Below, piece by piece: positions 53,867-63,859 of a stretch of 64,000 nt of DNA. Numbering within the stretch: the first letter of the stretch is position 1; each line of letters begins with the position of its first letter. Under the pieces are notes generated by a model that was not told where the DNA came from, ran no database searches, and saw nothing but the letters and a program-made list of their open reading frames with translations. The stretch lies in contig NZ_CP026118.1 of assembly GCF_004101865.1 (NCBI RefSeq), forward strand, positions 3,737,001 through 3,801,000, in the 5' to 3' direction. The position numbers were made by a program, and so were the translations under genes. Source of the DNA: Halobacillus litoralis (lineage in GTDB: Bacteria > Bacillota > Bacilli > Bacillales > Halobacillaceae).

Positions 53867-55987
53867 ATGTTGGAACGCTTCAGCAAGAAATTGCAGGAAA
53901 TGAGGCTGCACAGTTCAAAAGTAGTTTTAGCACTACCGGCCCTTGTTGTAGCTGTCTTCTTTTTTGTGCTGGCGGCTTCCAATGTTCATACACAAACATA
54001 CAGCCTTGAAAAATATAGTACAGCACCTGAGACAATTCGTTCGCCGATCACAATTGAAAATGAAAAAAAGACGGAGCAGCAAATAAGAGAGGTCACTCAA
54101 TCTGTTGATGATCGATATTCGATTTCGGAGGATATTACAGAAGAAAGGGTCTCTCTAGTTCGTGAGGTCTTTGAGGTCATAAAGGAAACGGAACATGATG
54201 CTGAAGAGCAATCAAGTACTGGGGAGCAGCTGTTGAAAGTAGAATCTTTATTAGATGAAGATATCACCCGGGGGCTGCCTTCTGGTGTTTATGAGCCACT
54301 TTTATCTGCCAAAGTTGAAGATTTAAAAGCAAGTGAGGACTTCCTTGTTACAACACTACATAATTACTTCCAGGAAGGCATTCGGCCAGCTCGATTAGAT
54401 GATGCAGAACGGCGGTTGAAATTAAAAGTTCAATATTCCAACCTTCCTGACACACTGAAGCAGGTTACCTCGGACATAGGGGCGTTCGCATTAGTGGAGA
54501 ATGCTTTATATGATCCGCAACAAACAGAAGAGGCCATCAAAGCAGCCGCCACACAAGTTGAACCGATTATGCTGCGTGCGGGTGAGGTGATCGTGAAGCA
54601 AGGCTCTACTATTACAAACGATGTCTACGATGATCTTCAATTGACAGGCCTATTGGATGACCAGCATAATGGTCTTCCTTTTTTCGGATTAGCATTATTT
54701 TCACTCTTATTGGGGATGATGATTTATATTGAAAGCTTGCGGGCGGTTAAGGAGTCTCATCTGACTTTGAGACACCTCACCATTGCAGCGTTCACATCTT
54801 TATTCATCATTGGTTTGATGAAAATATTCAGTCTTTATGGCAGTGCTGATCAGCCGGTTCACTATCTTGTCCCCGCCGTAGCCGGAGTCTTCCTGATAAA
54901 AATCCTTTGTCATGAACGTCTTGCTCTTGTGCTTGCGGTTGTATATGCACTGATGGCATGCATTTTGTTCAATGGACACTTATCTGGGGCTTTGAATGCG
55001 ACAGCGGGTATGTATTTATTATTATCGCAACTGGCGGGGATTTTCTTCCTGACCAAAATGAAGGATCGCTTGTCCATAGTAAGAGCTAGTGCAGGGGTGG
55101 CTTTTACTAATATATGTGCTCTGTTATTCTTTTTATTCATGTCTTTTGAAAAGTATTCGTGGACAGAAGTACTTCTTTACTGTGGCTATGGATTCAGTGC
55201 AGCCTTTCTAGCAGCTGTTTTGACATTAGGATTGCTGCCTTTCTTTGAAACAGGGTTCGGAGTCTTGTCGGATCAAAAGTTATTGACGCTTGCCAATCCC
55301 AATCATCCTTTACTTCGTAAGATTCTGACAGAAGCGCCAGGGACTTATCATCATAGCGTCATGGTCGCTAATTTAAGTGAATCAGCCTGTGAAGCTATCG
55401 GAGCCAATGGACTTTTAGCTCGGGTGGCAGCTTACTATCATGACCTTGGTAAAACGGTTCAGCCCCATTATTTCATAGAAAATCAAATGGGCTTGAAAAA
55501 CCCTCATGATTTTATAGATCCAGAGAAAAGTGCTGAAATTATTATTAACCATCCTTACGACGGAGCAAGGATGCTGGAAGATGAGAAACTTCCGAGTGAA
55601 ATCGTTGATATAGCTAAGCAGCATCACGGGACCACATTGTTGAAGTTCTTTTATTATCAAGCAAAAGAACAGAATGAACGTACCCTGGAGAAAGATTACC
55701 GTTATCCTGGGCCCAAACCACAAACAAAGGAAGCGGCTGTTGTCTGCGTTTGCGATTCTGTTGAAGCTGCGGTACGGTCTTTGAATCATCCGACGGAAGA
55801 GAAAATCAAAGCGATTGTACACTCCATTATCGAGGATCGTTTACTTGATGGTCAGTTTGACGATAGTCATTTAACGTTTAACGAAATAAAAAAATTGGAA
55901 CATGCTATATGTGAAACATTGCATGGGATATTCCATTCTCGAATTGAATATCCAGAAACGAAACCTTTAGTCAGGGAGGCAAAATAA
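53867..55987 (+). CDS. pgpH: Cyclic di-AMP phosphodiesterase PgpH (7TM-HD)
   Basis: A protein of 706 residues: N-terminal membrane helix (about 21-42), an extracytoplasmic 7TMR-HDED domain (about 45-270), a block of seven membrane helices (about 275-465) and a cytoplasmic HD domain with HHSVMVANLSE, YYHDLGK, HPYDGARML and HHGTTLL. PgpH degrades c-di-AMP, which matters for K+ and osmotic balance. ybeY follows with overlapping stop and start. Confidence 0.95.
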   Translation: MLERFSKKLQEMRLHSSKVVLALPALVVAVFFFVLAASNVHTQTYSLEKYSTAPETIRSPITIENEKKTEQQIREVTQSVDDRYSISEDITEERVSLVREVFEVIKETEHDAEEQSSTGEQLLKVESLLDEDITRGLPSGVYEPLLSAKVEDLKASEDFLVTTLHNYFQEGIRPARLDDAERRLKLKVQYSNLPDTLKQVTSDIGAFALVENALYDPQQTEEAIKAAATQVEPIMLRAGEVIVKQGSTITNDVYDDLQLTGLLDDQHNGLPFFGLALFSLLLGMMIYIESLRAVKESHLTLRHLTIAAFTSLFIIGLMKIFSLYGSADQPVHYLVPAVAGVFLIKILCHERLALVLAVVYALMACILFNGHLSGALNATAGMYLLLSQLAGIFFLTKMKDRLSIVRASAGVAFTNICALLFFLFMSFEKYSWTEVLLYCGYGFSAAFLAAVLTLGLLPFFETGFGVLSDQKLLTLANPNHPLLRKILTEAPGTYHHSVMVANLSESACEAIGANGLLARVAAYYHDLGKTVQPHYFIENQMGLKNPHDFIDPEKSAEIIINHPYDGARMLEDEKLPSEIVDIAKQHHGTTLLKFFYYQAKEQNERTLEKDYRYPGPKPQTKEAAVVCVCDSVEAAVRSLNHPTEEKIKAIVHSIIEDRLLDGQFDDSHLTFNEIKKLEHAICETLHGIFHSRIEYPETKPLVREAK

Positions 55988-56457
55988 TGATAACCATCGA
56001 TTTTCAAGATGAAACCAATTCAGTAGATGAAGCTTTTGTAGACTTGATTCAACGCATCATCCGATTTGCAGGGGAAAAAGAAGGTCTCAAAGGGGACTCG
56101 GAAGTGTCTGTAAGTTTTGTCGATAATAGTGAAATCCAGGAGATTAATCGGAATTACCGGCAAAAAGATGAACCTACAGATGTGATCTCTTTCGCTATGC
56201 AGGAATTAGGTGATGGAGAAATGAATATCCTGGACGAGAACATGCCCGTAATGCTTGGAGATATTGTCATATCAGTCGATAAAGCAAAAGAACAGGCAGA
56301 GGAATATGACCATTCATTAGAAAGAGAGCTTGGATTTCTGGCTCTGCATGGCTTTCTGCATTTGCTTGGATATGATCACCTGAACGAAGAAGAGGAAAAA
56401 ACAATGTTCGGGAGACAAGAGGAAATCCTCCATGAGTTCGGATTACAAAGATCGTAA
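55987..56457 (+). CDS. ybeY: Endoribonuclease YbeY (rRNA maturation factor)
   Basis: A protein of 156 residues with the zinc motif HGFLHLLGYDH, ligands at about H121, H125 and H131, and LNRNYR-like EINRNYRQKDEPTDVISFAM upstream. It takes part in 16S rRNA maturation and ribosome quality control. The ATG overlaps the pgpH stop (TAATG); dgkA starts within its 3' end. Confidence 0.96.
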   Translation: MITIDFQDETNSVDEAFVDLIQRIIRFAGEKEGLKGDSEVSVSFVDNSEIQEINRNYRQKDEPTDVISFAMQELGDGEMNILDENMPVMLGDIVISVDKAKEQAEEYDHSLERELGFLALHGFLHLLGYDHLNEEEEKTMFGRQEEILHEFGLQRS

Positions 56458-56812
56458 ATATAAGAGGATGGTCGGCTTCAGTTTTGCCTTGAACGGGCTC
56501 AAAGAAGTTTATAAATCGGAGCGGAATTTCCGCATACACCTTCTGATAGCGGCGTTCGTTCTTATTGCCGGCTTCCTCTTATCTATATCCGCTCTCGAAT
56601 GGATAGTGGTCACTCTTGTTATATCAATTATTTTGTCGTTGGAAATGGTCAATACGGGGATAGAGAAATTACTGGACCACTTGGCTCCGGAGCATCATCA
56701 AGCTGTAGGAACGGTCAAGGATATTACCGCAGGAGCTGTACTTGTTGCAAGTATAGGTTCTGCTATAATCGGGATCGTTATTTTTTTACCGAAAATCCTT
56801 TCTTTGTTCTAG
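56432..56812 (+). CDS. dgkA: Undecaprenol kinase / diacylglycerol kinase family DgkA
   Basis: A protein of 126 residues with three membrane helices (about 31-49, 53-71, 98-120) and the family motifs SERNFRIHLLIA and LSLEMVNTGIEKLLDHL (acidic ligand and Asn). In Gram-positives the enzyme phosphorylates undecaprenol for cell-wall lipid carrier recycling. It overlaps ybeY by 26 nt. The cdd gene that follows in B. subtilis is absent. Confidence 0.93.
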   Translation: MSSDYKDRKYKRMVGFSFALNGLKEVYKSERNFRIHLLIAAFVLIAGFLLSISALEWIVVTLVISIILSLEMVNTGIEKLLDHLAPEHHQAVGTVKDITAGAVLVASIGSAIIGIVIFLPKILSLF

Positions 56813-56886
56813 TTACATGAAACAAGTGTGATTATGTAGTAGAATGGATGAGAACGATCGTCTAGTAATCATTGGAGGAACAATTT

Positions 56887-57792
56887 ATGACAGAGAATTT
56901 CAAATCAGGATTTGTCACAATCGTAGGTCGGCCAAACGTGGGGAAATCTACGTTCATGAACCGTGTCATCGGTGAGAAAATCGCAATTATGAGTGACAAA
57001 CCCCAAACAACCAGGAACAAAATTCAAGGAGTTATGACCGACGATGAATCACAGATCATTTTCATTGATACTCCGGGAATCCATAAACCCAAACATAAAC
57101 TGGGCGACTATATGGTTAATGTCGCAGAAAACACCTTGAATGGAGTAGACGCTGTCCTCTTCATGATCAATGCTGAAGAAGGCTATGGGAGAGGTGATCA
57201 ATTCATATTGGATCGGCTCCAGCGTGTGGATCAACCTGTCTTCTTGATTATCAATAAAATTGACAGAGTACACCCGGATGAGTTATTACCCTTAATTGAT
57301 CAGTACAAAGAAATGCTTGACTTCGAAGAGATTATTCCCATTTCAGCTCTTGAAGGAAATAACGTCAATCACTTGATCAGCATTTTAAAAAGAATGCTTC
57401 CAGAAGGACCTCAGTTTTATCCGGAAGACCAGATCACTGATCACCCGGAGCGTTTTGTCATCAGTGAATTCATCAGAGAGAAGGTCCTGCATCTGACTAG
57501 GGAAGAAATTCCTCATTCAATTGCTGTAGTCATTGAAGGGATTGAGCCAAGAGAAAATTCAAATGCTGTTTATATCCAGGCTGCGATTATTGTTGAACGC
57601 AAATCTCAAAAAGGCATCATTATCGGTAAGCAGGGGAGCATGTTGAAAGAAGTCGGGAAAAGAGCGAGGAAAGACATTGAATCATTACTTGGAAGCAAGG
57701 TCTTTTTAGAGCTTTGGGTGAAAGTGCAAAAAGACTGGAGAAATAAGCAAATCCAATTGAGTGACTTTGGTTATCGCGAAGACGAATATTAA
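56887..57792 (+). CDS. era: GTPase Era
   Basis: A protein of 301 residues: G1 GRPNVGKST (14-22), switch region [12 protein letters not shown]3 DTPG, G4 NKID, and a C-terminal KH domain ([20 protein letters not shown]). It binds the 3' end of 16S rRNA and guides 30S maturation. ATG 56887 follows GGAGGA; TTG 56872 lies upstream of the SD. Confidence 0.97.
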   Translation: MTENFKSGFVTIVGRPNVGKSTFMNRVIGEKIAIMSDKPQTTRNKIQGVMTDDESQIIFIDTPGIHKPKHKLGDYMVNVAENTLNGVDAVLFMINAEEGYGRGDQFILDRLQRVDQPVFLIINKIDRVHPDELLPLIDQYKEMLDFEEIIPISALEGNNVNHLISILKRMLPEGPQFYPEDQITDHPERFVISEFIREKVLHLTREEIPHSIAVVIEGIEPRENSNAVYIQAAIIVERKSQKGIIIGKQGSMLKEVGKRARKDIESLLGSKVFLELWVKVQKDWRNKQIQLSDFGYREDEY

Positions 57793-57885
57793 GGATTGGA
57801 AAAAATTAAGCCTTATGAATTCGGGGAGAGGAAGCATCCTAAAAATGTAACTTGTTTAGTGATGATAAGAAAGGCGGTGTTTCTT

Positions 57886-58038
57886 GTGCGCGACAAACTT
57901 TCATGGAATGTTTTCAGTCAAACGGGCAATGTGGAAACATATTTATTGATGAAAGAGTTGGAGTCTCAAGATCAACAGTCTCAAGAGCAAAGTGCTTCCT
58001 CACCTGAACGGATACCTATGGATGATTTGAATCCTTAA
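57886..58038 (+). CDS. yqzL: YqzL family small protein
   Basis: A protein of 50 residues from GTG 57886, 9 nt after AAAGGCGG. The core LSWNVFSQTGNVETYLLMKE is the YqzL signature, followed by a Gln/Ser/Glu-rich tail. Function unknown; it always precedes recO in Bacillaceae. Longer in-frame starts (ATG 57862, GTG 57877) would add a stretch that is not typical of the family. Confidence 0.82.
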   Translation: MRDKLSWNVFSQTGNVETYLLMKELESQDQQSQEQSASSPERIPMDDLNP

Positions 58039-58056
58039 ATAGAGCAGGTGAGCCAT

Positions 58057-58803
58057 TTGTTAGATAAGGTGGAAGGTATTGTCATCCGAACGACTAATTA
58101 TGGTGAAACACACAAAATCGTTACGATGATGACGAGAGAAAAAGGGAAAATAGGTGTGATGGCTCGAGGTGCAAAAAAACCTAAGAGCCGAATGTCTTCA
58201 ATCACACAACCGTTTATCCACGGCACATTTCTCATTCATATAGGGTCCGGGTTGGGATCGATGAGCCAGGGGGAAATGCTTTCCTCATTAAGGTCAATTC
58301 GCGAAGATATCGTGAAAACCGCATATGCTTCATATATTGCAGAATTGACAGATAAACTCATTGAAGAAAAACAACCGGACCCTTTTATTTATGAACAATT
58401 GCTGCAAACATTGGAATGGATTCACGAAGGAAAAGATCCGAATATCCTGACGATGATGTATGAATTGAAGATGTTCAAAAAGGCAGGTTTTGCTCCTGTG
58501 GTGGATCACTGTGTTCAGTGTGGAAGTCAGGATGGCCCCTATTCTTTCTCCATGTCGGAGGGAGGTCTCCTGTGTTATCGTTGTAAGCAGAGAGATCCCG
58601 AAGCATACGGTTTACCTGAACCGTTACCGAAACTTCTGCGCGTTTTTTTACATATGGATGCCAAACGTCTCGGTCAAATCACCATGAAAGAAGAAAATAA
58701 AAAATTATTGCGTCAAATCATGGATGAATATTATGATCGTTACGGTGGATATTTCCTTAAATCCAAGAAATTTTTGAAACAACTTGACCTCTTCACTGAT
58801 TAA
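58057..58803 (+). CDS. recO: DNA repair protein RecO
   Basis: A protein of 248 residues from TTG 58057 (LLDKVEGIVIRTTNYGE), 6 nt after AGCAGGTGA; the GTG at 58048 is inside that SD but cannot be excluded. The N-terminal OB-fold (KIVTMMTREKGKIGVMARG) is followed by a helical domain with a zinc finger (CVQCGSQ, CYRCKQ). RecO loads RecA with RecR at gaps. Confidence 0.95.
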   Translation: MLDKVEGIVIRTTNYGETHKIVTMMTREKGKIGVMARGAKKPKSRMSSITQPFIHGTFLIHIGSGLGSMSQGEMLSSLRSIREDIVKTAYASYIAELTDKLIEEKQPDPFIYEQLLQTLEWIHEGKDPNILTMMYELKMFKKAGFAPVVDHCVQCGSQDGPYSFSMSEGGLLCYRCKQRDPEAYGLPEPLPKLLRVFLHMDAKRLGQITMKEENKKLLRQIMDEYYDRYGGYFLKSKKFLKQLDLFTD

Positions 58804-58806
58804 TGT

Positions 58807-58836
58807 TTGACATTTTTACAGGAGTTAGAGTATGAT
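58807..58836 (+). promoter_or_regulatory. SigmaA promoter of glyQS
   Basis: TTGACA (58807-58812), 18-nt spacer, TATGAT (58831-58836), just after the recO stop. Confidence 0.8.
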
Positions 58837-58842
58837 TTTAAT

Positions 58843-59065
58843 ACAAAATAACGTGTTGTGACGAAGGAAAGTAGTAACTGCCTCCCGTATTCTACAAGCG
58901 AGCTTGTTATGGTGGAAGACAAGTGTTTACGGATCAGTGAAGGCATTCCGGAGCAACTTTTCAAAGGGGCTTCTTGGTAACATCAGGAAGCAATTAGGGT
59001 GGAACCGCGGAGATCCCGTCCCTATGTCTATTACAGGCGTAGGAACGGGGTCTCTTTGTTTTCTA
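58843..59065 (+). promoter_or_regulatory. T-box leader, glycine-specific, controlling glyQS
   Basis: The T-box AGGGTGGAACCGCGG is at 58996-59010. A terminator stem follows (about 59011-59055, GATCCCGT.CC with GG.ACGGGGTC) and a T-rich tail. In the stem I region a GAA-GGC-A context gives the candidate specifier GGC at 58942-58944, reading glycine, in agreement with glyQ and glyS. Stem II appears short or missing, as in the known glyQS T-boxes. Confidence 0.9.
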
Positions 59066-59090
59066 CGCACAACGATCAAGGAGGAAAATC

Positions 59091-59978
59091 ATGAATATTC
59101 AAGAAATGATTTTAACACTGCAAAACCATTGGTCCAACCAGGGGTGCTTGTTGATGCAGGCGTATGATACAGAAAAAGGGGCAGGGACAATGTCGCCGAT
59201 GACATTGTTGCGCAGCCTGGGTCCTGAGCCTTGGAACGTAGCTTATGTCGAGCCTTCTCGCCGTCCGGCAGATGGACGTTATGGTCAGAATCCCAACCGT
59301 CTATATCAGCACCACCAGTTTCAAGTAATCATGAAGCCTTCACCAGATAATATCCAGGAACTATACTTAGATTCTTTACGTGCTTTAGGCATCGATCCTT
59401 TAAAGCATGACATCCGCTTTGTAGAGGATAACTGGGAAAACCCTACCCTCGGGGCCGCTGGTTTAGGGTGGGAAGTATGGCTTGATGGCATGGAAATCAC
59501 GCAATTTACGTATTTCCAGCAAATCGGTGGGTTGGAAGCACGCCCGGTATCTGCTGAGATCACTTACGGATTAGAACGGTTAGCCTCTTATATCCAGGAC
59601 AAGGAAAACGTTTTCGAATTGGAATGGACAAATGGGGTTACTGTTGGTGATATCTTTACACAGCCAGAGTATGAACACTCTGTTTATACATTCGAAGCTT
59701 CAGACGAGGATATGTTATTCGAATTATTCTCCACTTATGAGAAAGAGGCCCAACGGATCATGGAACAAGGGCTTGTGTTCCCTGCTTATGATTATGTACT
59801 TAAATGTTCTCACACTTTCAACCTTTTAGATGCTAAAGGCGTCATCAGTGTGACAGAAAGAACCGGATATATCGCACGCGTAAGAAACCTGGCAAGAAAA
59901 ATCGCGAAAACCTATGTGGAAGAAAGGGAGCGCATTGGCTTCCCAATGCTGAAGAAGGAGGAAAGTAACCATGAGTAA
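59091..59978 (+). CDS. glyQ: Glycine--tRNA ligase alpha subunit
   Basis: A class II synthetase catalytic subunit of 295 residues: [54 protein letters not shown], and motif 3-like [13 protein letters not shown]. Together with GlyS it forms the alpha2beta2 enzyme. ATG 59091 follows AAGGAGG. It overlaps glyS by 8 nt. Confidence 0.98.
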   Translation: MNIQEMILTLQNHWSNQGCLLMQAYDTEKGAGTMSPMTLLRSLGPEPWNVAYVEPSRRPADGRYGQNPNRLYQHHQFQVIMKPSPDNIQELYLDSLRALGIDPLKHDIRFVEDNWENPTLGAAGLGWEVWLDGMEITQFTYFQQIGGLEARPVSAEITYGLERLASYIQDKENVFELEWTNGVTVGDIFTQPEYEHSVYTFEASDEDMLFELFSTYEKEAQRIMEQGLVFPAYDYVLKCSHTFNLLDAKGVISVTERTGYIARVRNLARKIAKTYVEERERIGFPMLKKEESNHE

Positions 59979-62055
59979 ATCCGTATTATTTGAACTAGGC
60001 GTAGAAGAACTGCCGGCCCGTTTTATTGACGATGCATTAAAACAGTTACAGGAGAAAACGGCCGATTGGCTGAGTGAAAACCGGATTCCTTATGGTGAAG
60101 TGAAAGGCTACGCGACACCAAGACGTTTGGCAGTAAAAATTACGGATGTGGAAGAAAAGCAGCCGGATATTGAAGAAGAAGCTAAAGGACCTGCGAAGAA
60201 AATTGCGTTAGATGATAATGGGGATTGGACAAAAGCGGCGATTGGGTTCTCTAAAGGTCAAGGAAAAGACGTAGAGGATATTTACTTTAAAGAAATTAAA
60301 GGAACAGAGTATGTTCATGTAAATAAGTTCATTCAAGGTGAGCCTACAATGAAACTTCTTGAGGGTTTTGGTGACATCTTACTTGGTTTGACATACCCGA
60401 AAAACATGCGATGGGGAGATCGTGAGCTTCGATATGCACGTCCGATCCGCTGGCTTGTTGCTCTTTATGGAGAAGAGGTCATTCCTTTTTCAATTGAAAA
60501 TGTTTCGACTGGAAAGACGACTTTTGGTCATCGTTTCCTTGGTGGGACGGCAACTGTCAACGATCCGGAGCAGTATGAAGATGTGCTGAAAGAACAATCA
60601 ATAATTGCTTCTGTGGAAGACAGGAAGAAGACCATTTATGATCAATTGAAACAATTAGAAGCAGCAAATAATTGGAAGTTAATCATCGATGAAGATCTCT
60701 TAAACGAAGTCACACATCTGGTAGAATACCCAACGGCTTTCAGTGGTTCTTTTTCAGAGGAGTTCCTTGAAGTACCAGAAGAAGCACTAATCACTTCAAT
60801 GAAAGAGCATCAACGTTACTTCCCTGTCCGCTCGGACGATGGCGTTTTGCTCCCTTACTTTGTGGGTGTTCGAAATGGGGATGACCAGCATTTGGATACG
60901 GTAGCTAGGGGAAATGAAAAAGTATTGAAAGCACGATTGAAAGATGCGCAGTTCTTTTATGAAGAGGATCAGAAAGGGTCCATCGATAAAAAAATGGAAA
61001 AGCTTTCACGTATGGTTTATCAGGAAGAGCTTGGAACGTTAGCGGATAAAGTTAAGCGGGTCGTAGCTATAACTGGAAAACTGAGTGAGTGGTTGGAATT
61101 GGATGAACCTGAGAAGCAAAAATCCCTACGTGCAGCAGAAATATGCAAATTCGATCTTGTCACACAAATGGTAGATGAATTCACTGAACTACAAGGTGTA
61201 ATGGGAGAGAAGTATGCTCGTATTTTCGGAGAAGATGAAGAGGTAGCAAAGGCTATTAATGAGCACTACATGCCTAGACAAGCAAATGGACAAGTACCGA
61301 CAACAACGATCGGCTCTATAGTCAGCATCGCTGATAAACTTGATACAATTGTCGGAAGTATTTCAATCGGCATCATTCCCACAGGGTCTCAAGATCCCTA
61401 CGGGTTAAGACGCCAGGCGCTGGGAATTTTACAAACCTTGAATAAGCAGCAGTGGCCAATACCTGTGGAGAAGTTGATCGATCTTGTTCACCAGTTCTAT
61501 TTTGAACTCCAATTGCCTACACGCTCGGAAAAAGAGGTTCATAGTGATTTGCATGAGTTCTTCCGCGTCCGTGCTGCTTATCTATTAAAAGAAAAGAATA
61601 TTGACCCGGATGTGGTAGACGCTGTTCTGTCACGGGGTATCGGTATTTATCCGACAACAATTCTGAAAGCAGAATTGTTAGTAGAAAAACGTCAGGAGCC
61701 ATCATTTAAACCGGTCCACGAAGCTCTTGGGCGGGCCTTGAAATTGGCGGAAAAAGCAGACGATGATAAAGTATCTCCAGGTCTGTTCAAAAATGATCAA
61801 GAAAAGAAATTATATGAAGTCCATCAGTCCATCAGAGAGGAATATTTGTCATATCTTCAGGACGGACATCCCTCTGAAGCGCTTGACTTATTAGCTGAGC
61901 TTTCAGAACCGATCCATAGCTTCTTCGATGCGACGATGGTTATGGCAGAAGATGAAAAGGTTCGTAATAACCGTTTAGGTTTGCTGAAACAAATCGCTCA
62001 AGATGTGTATGTATTTGCAGACTTGAATGCAATCGAGTGGAAACAGCAGTTTTAA
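59971..62055 (+). CDS. glyS: Glycine--tRNA ligase beta subunit
   Basis: A protein of 694 residues, the usual beta length. It opens [20 protein letters not shown], has [14 protein letters not shown] and [12 protein letters not shown], an HD-like domain and a C-terminal anticodon-binding DALR-type region. It binds tRNA-Gly. The SD AAGGAGG lies inside the last glyQ codons. Confidence 0.98.
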   Translation: MSKSVLFELGVEELPARFIDDALKQLQEKTADWLSENRIPYGEVKGYATPRRLAVKITDVEEKQPDIEEEAKGPAKKIALDDNGDWTKAAIGFSKGQGKDVEDIYFKEIKGTEYVHVNKFIQGEPTMKLLEGFGDILLGLTYPKNMRWGDRELRYARPIRWLVALYGEEVIPFSIENVSTGKTTFGHRFLGGTATVNDPEQYEDVLKEQSIIASVEDRKKTIYDQLKQLEAANNWKLIIDEDLLNEVTHLVEYPTAFSGSFSEEFLEVPEEALITSMKEHQRYFPVRSDDGVLLPYFVGVRNGDDQHLDTVARGNEKVLKARLKDAQFFYEEDQKGSIDKKMEKLSRMVYQEELGTLADKVKRVVAITGKLSEWLELDEPEKQKSLRAAEICKFDLVTQMVDEFTELQGVMGEKYARIFGEDEEVAKAINEHYMPRQANGQVPTTTIGSIVSIADKLDTIVGSISIGIIPTGSQDPYGLRRQALGILQTLNKQQWPIPVEKLIDLVHQFYFELQLPTRSEKEVHSDLHEFFRVRAAYLLKEKNIDPDVVDAVLSRGIGIYPTTILKAELLVEKRQEPSFKPVHEALGRALKLAEKADDDKVSPGLFKNDQEKKLYEVHQSIREEYLSYLQDGHPSEALDLLAELSEPIHSFFDATMVMAEDEKVRNNRLGLLKQIAQDVYVFADLNAIEWKQQF

Positions 62056-62136
62056 GACTCCTTCTTTTACCCGTTAATAAAAATGAGCTATAATGAGAAA
62101 TAGTATGTCACAGTCAGTGATCAGGGTGGTGAAAGA

Positions 62137-62766
62137 TTGGAACTCTCTAATCGACAAGAACAAATTATCCAAATTGTAAAAGATAATGGTCCGATAACCG
62201 GTGAGAACATTGCAGATCAATTGAATTTGACACGTGCTACTCTGCGTCCCGACCTTGCTATATTGACAATGGCAGGGTATTTGGATGCTAGACCGCGTGT
62301 GGGTTATTTTTTCACGGGAAAGACCGGGTCTGAGTTATTCACAGAAAAATTGAAGAAGTTCAAGGTAGATGAATATCAGTCCCTGCCGATCGTCGTAGAA
62401 GAAGATGTATCTGCTTATGATGCTATTTGCGCAATGTTTTTGGAGGATGTCGGTACATTATTTGTGACAAATGAGAAGTCCCACTTAGTTGGAGTACTTT
62501 CACGAAAAGACCTTTTAAGAGCGAGTATCGGTAACCAGGATTTGTCATCTATCCCTGTTCATATCATTATGACAAGAATGCCGAACATCACGATTTGTAA
62601 ACCAGAAGACCTCTTGTTAGACGCTGCACAAAAGCTCATAGAGAAACAAATTGATGCTTTGCCTGTAGTAAACCCCGCAGAAGAAGGTTTGGAAGTAGTC
62701 GGCAGATTAACGAAAACCAATATAACGAAAGCTTTGGTGGAGCTTGGCCGGGATCGTCACCTATAA
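62137..62766 (+). CDS. ccpN: Transcriptional repressor CcpN
   Basis: A protein of 209 residues from TTG 62137, 8 nt after GGGTGG: N-terminal helix-turn-helix ([35 protein letters not shown]) and two CBS domains (about 78-135 and 142-205). CcpN represses gapB and pckA in glycolytic conditions in B. subtilis, independent of CcpA. It is paired with ppsR, also a central carbon regulator. Confidence 0.93.
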   Translation: MELSNRQEQIIQIVKDNGPITGENIADQLNLTRATLRPDLAILTMAGYLDARPRVGYFFTGKTGSELFTEKLKKFKVDEYQSLPIVVEEDVSAYDAICAMFLEDVGTLFVTNEKSHLVGVLSRKDLLRASIGNQDLSSIPVHIIMTRMPNITICKPEDLLLDAAQKLIEKQIDALPVVNPAEEGLEVVGRLTKTNITKALVELGRDRHL

Positions 62767-62792
62767 GCTGCAAAGACCGGAGGAGGGTGAAA

Positions 62793-63605
62793 ATGGAGAA
62801 ACCTTTAATTTATGTACTATCAGATTCAGTAGGAGAAACTGCTGAACTCGTCGTAAAAGCTTGTCTCAGTCAATTCGATGATGGCCCTTTTGATTTGCAG
62901 CGTATTCCATATGTCGAAGATAAAGGGACAATCAACGAAGCAGTCCTCCAAGCGAAAGAACATAGCGCTATGATCGGTTTCACGTTAGTTGTGCCAGAGT
63001 TCAGACAGCACCTAATATCTGAAGCGAGAAAAAACGGTATTAAATGTGTGGATATTATGGGACCGATGATGGAATTGATGGAAGACCATTTGAAAATCAA
63101 GCCTCGTTTAGAACCGGGGCTTGTTCATAAATTGGATGAGGATTACTTTAAACGGGTAGAAGCCATTGAATTTGCAGTCCGCTATGATGATGGACGTGAC
63201 CCTAGAGGGATTTCAAAAGCGGACATCGTATTAATAGGTGTTTCCCGAACATCGAAAACACCTTTGTCCCAGTACCTTGCCCATAAACGGTTAAAAGTCG
63301 CTAATGTTCCTATAGTACCAGAAGTTCATCCCCCGGCTGAGTTGTTCAGGGTTGATCCTGATAAGTGTATTGGACTTAAAATCAGTGCAGAAAAGCTGAA
63401 CGATATCAGGAAAGAAAGACTGAAGTCATTGGGGCTTGGTGATCAGGCAAGCTATGCGAATATCAACCGGATCCAACAGGAAATCGACCATTTCAACCGT
63501 GTAGTGGAGCGCATAGGTTGTCCAGTCATCGATGTTTCAAATAAAGCGGTGGAAGAGACAGCAAATGTAATTATGAATAAATTGCGTCAAGATGCTCAAG
63601 AATAG
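62793..63605 (+). CDS. ppsR: Pyruvate,phosphate dikinase / PEP synthase regulatory protein (DUF299, YqfL)
   Basis: A protein of 270 residues: N-terminal [17 protein letters not shown], central P-loop [15 protein letters not shown] (about 149-163) and C-terminal [17 protein letters not shown]. The family phosphorylates and dephosphorylates a threonine of PPDK or PEP synthase, using ADP and phosphate. ATG 62793 follows GGAGGGTG; GTG 62787 lies in the SD. Adjacent to ccpN as in B. subtilis. Confidence 0.92.
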   Translation: MEKPLIYVLSDSVGETAELVVKACLSQFDDGPFDLQRIPYVEDKGTINEAVLQAKEHSAMIGFTLVVPEFRQHLISEARKNGIKCVDIMGPMMELMEDHLKIKPRLEPGLVHKLDEDYFKRVEAIEFAVRYDDGRDPRGISKADIVLIGVSRTSKTPLSQYLAHKRLKVANVPIVPEVHPPAELFRVDPDKCIGLKISAEKLNDIRKERLKSLGLGDQASYANINRIQQEIDHFNRVVERIGCPVIDVSNKAVEETANVIMNKLRQDAQE

Positions 63606-63614
63606 TACAAATTA

Positions 63615-63654
63615 ACAAAAGTCGCGCTATGATTAAGCGCGACTTTTGTTGGGA
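63615..63654 (+). terminator. Terminator of ccpN-ppsR
   Basis: A 14-bp perfect stem ACAAAAGTCGCGCT (63615-63628) with AGCGCGACTTTTGT (63636-63649), seven-base loop, TTTTGTT end. Confidence 0.88.
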
Positions 63655-63859
63655 AGAATGAAATTAAATGAAATTGGATATAGCATTAATGGGAGGAATG
63701 TATTATAATATCTATTTGTGGTAAAAATCCTTTTAATGAAGGGTTTGTCCTTGTTCAGAACGCAACATCCATCAATTCTTGCAGGTATTGACTTTTCAGA
63801 ATAATAAAACATTCGTTTTTTAGGAGGATTCTACCGCTTATTGTAGAAATACTGATACT

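Noticed and set aside
58904..59167. ORF across the glyQS leader
   Set aside because: It lies in the T-box leader and the beginning of glyQ in another frame; the RNA structure explains the sequence.
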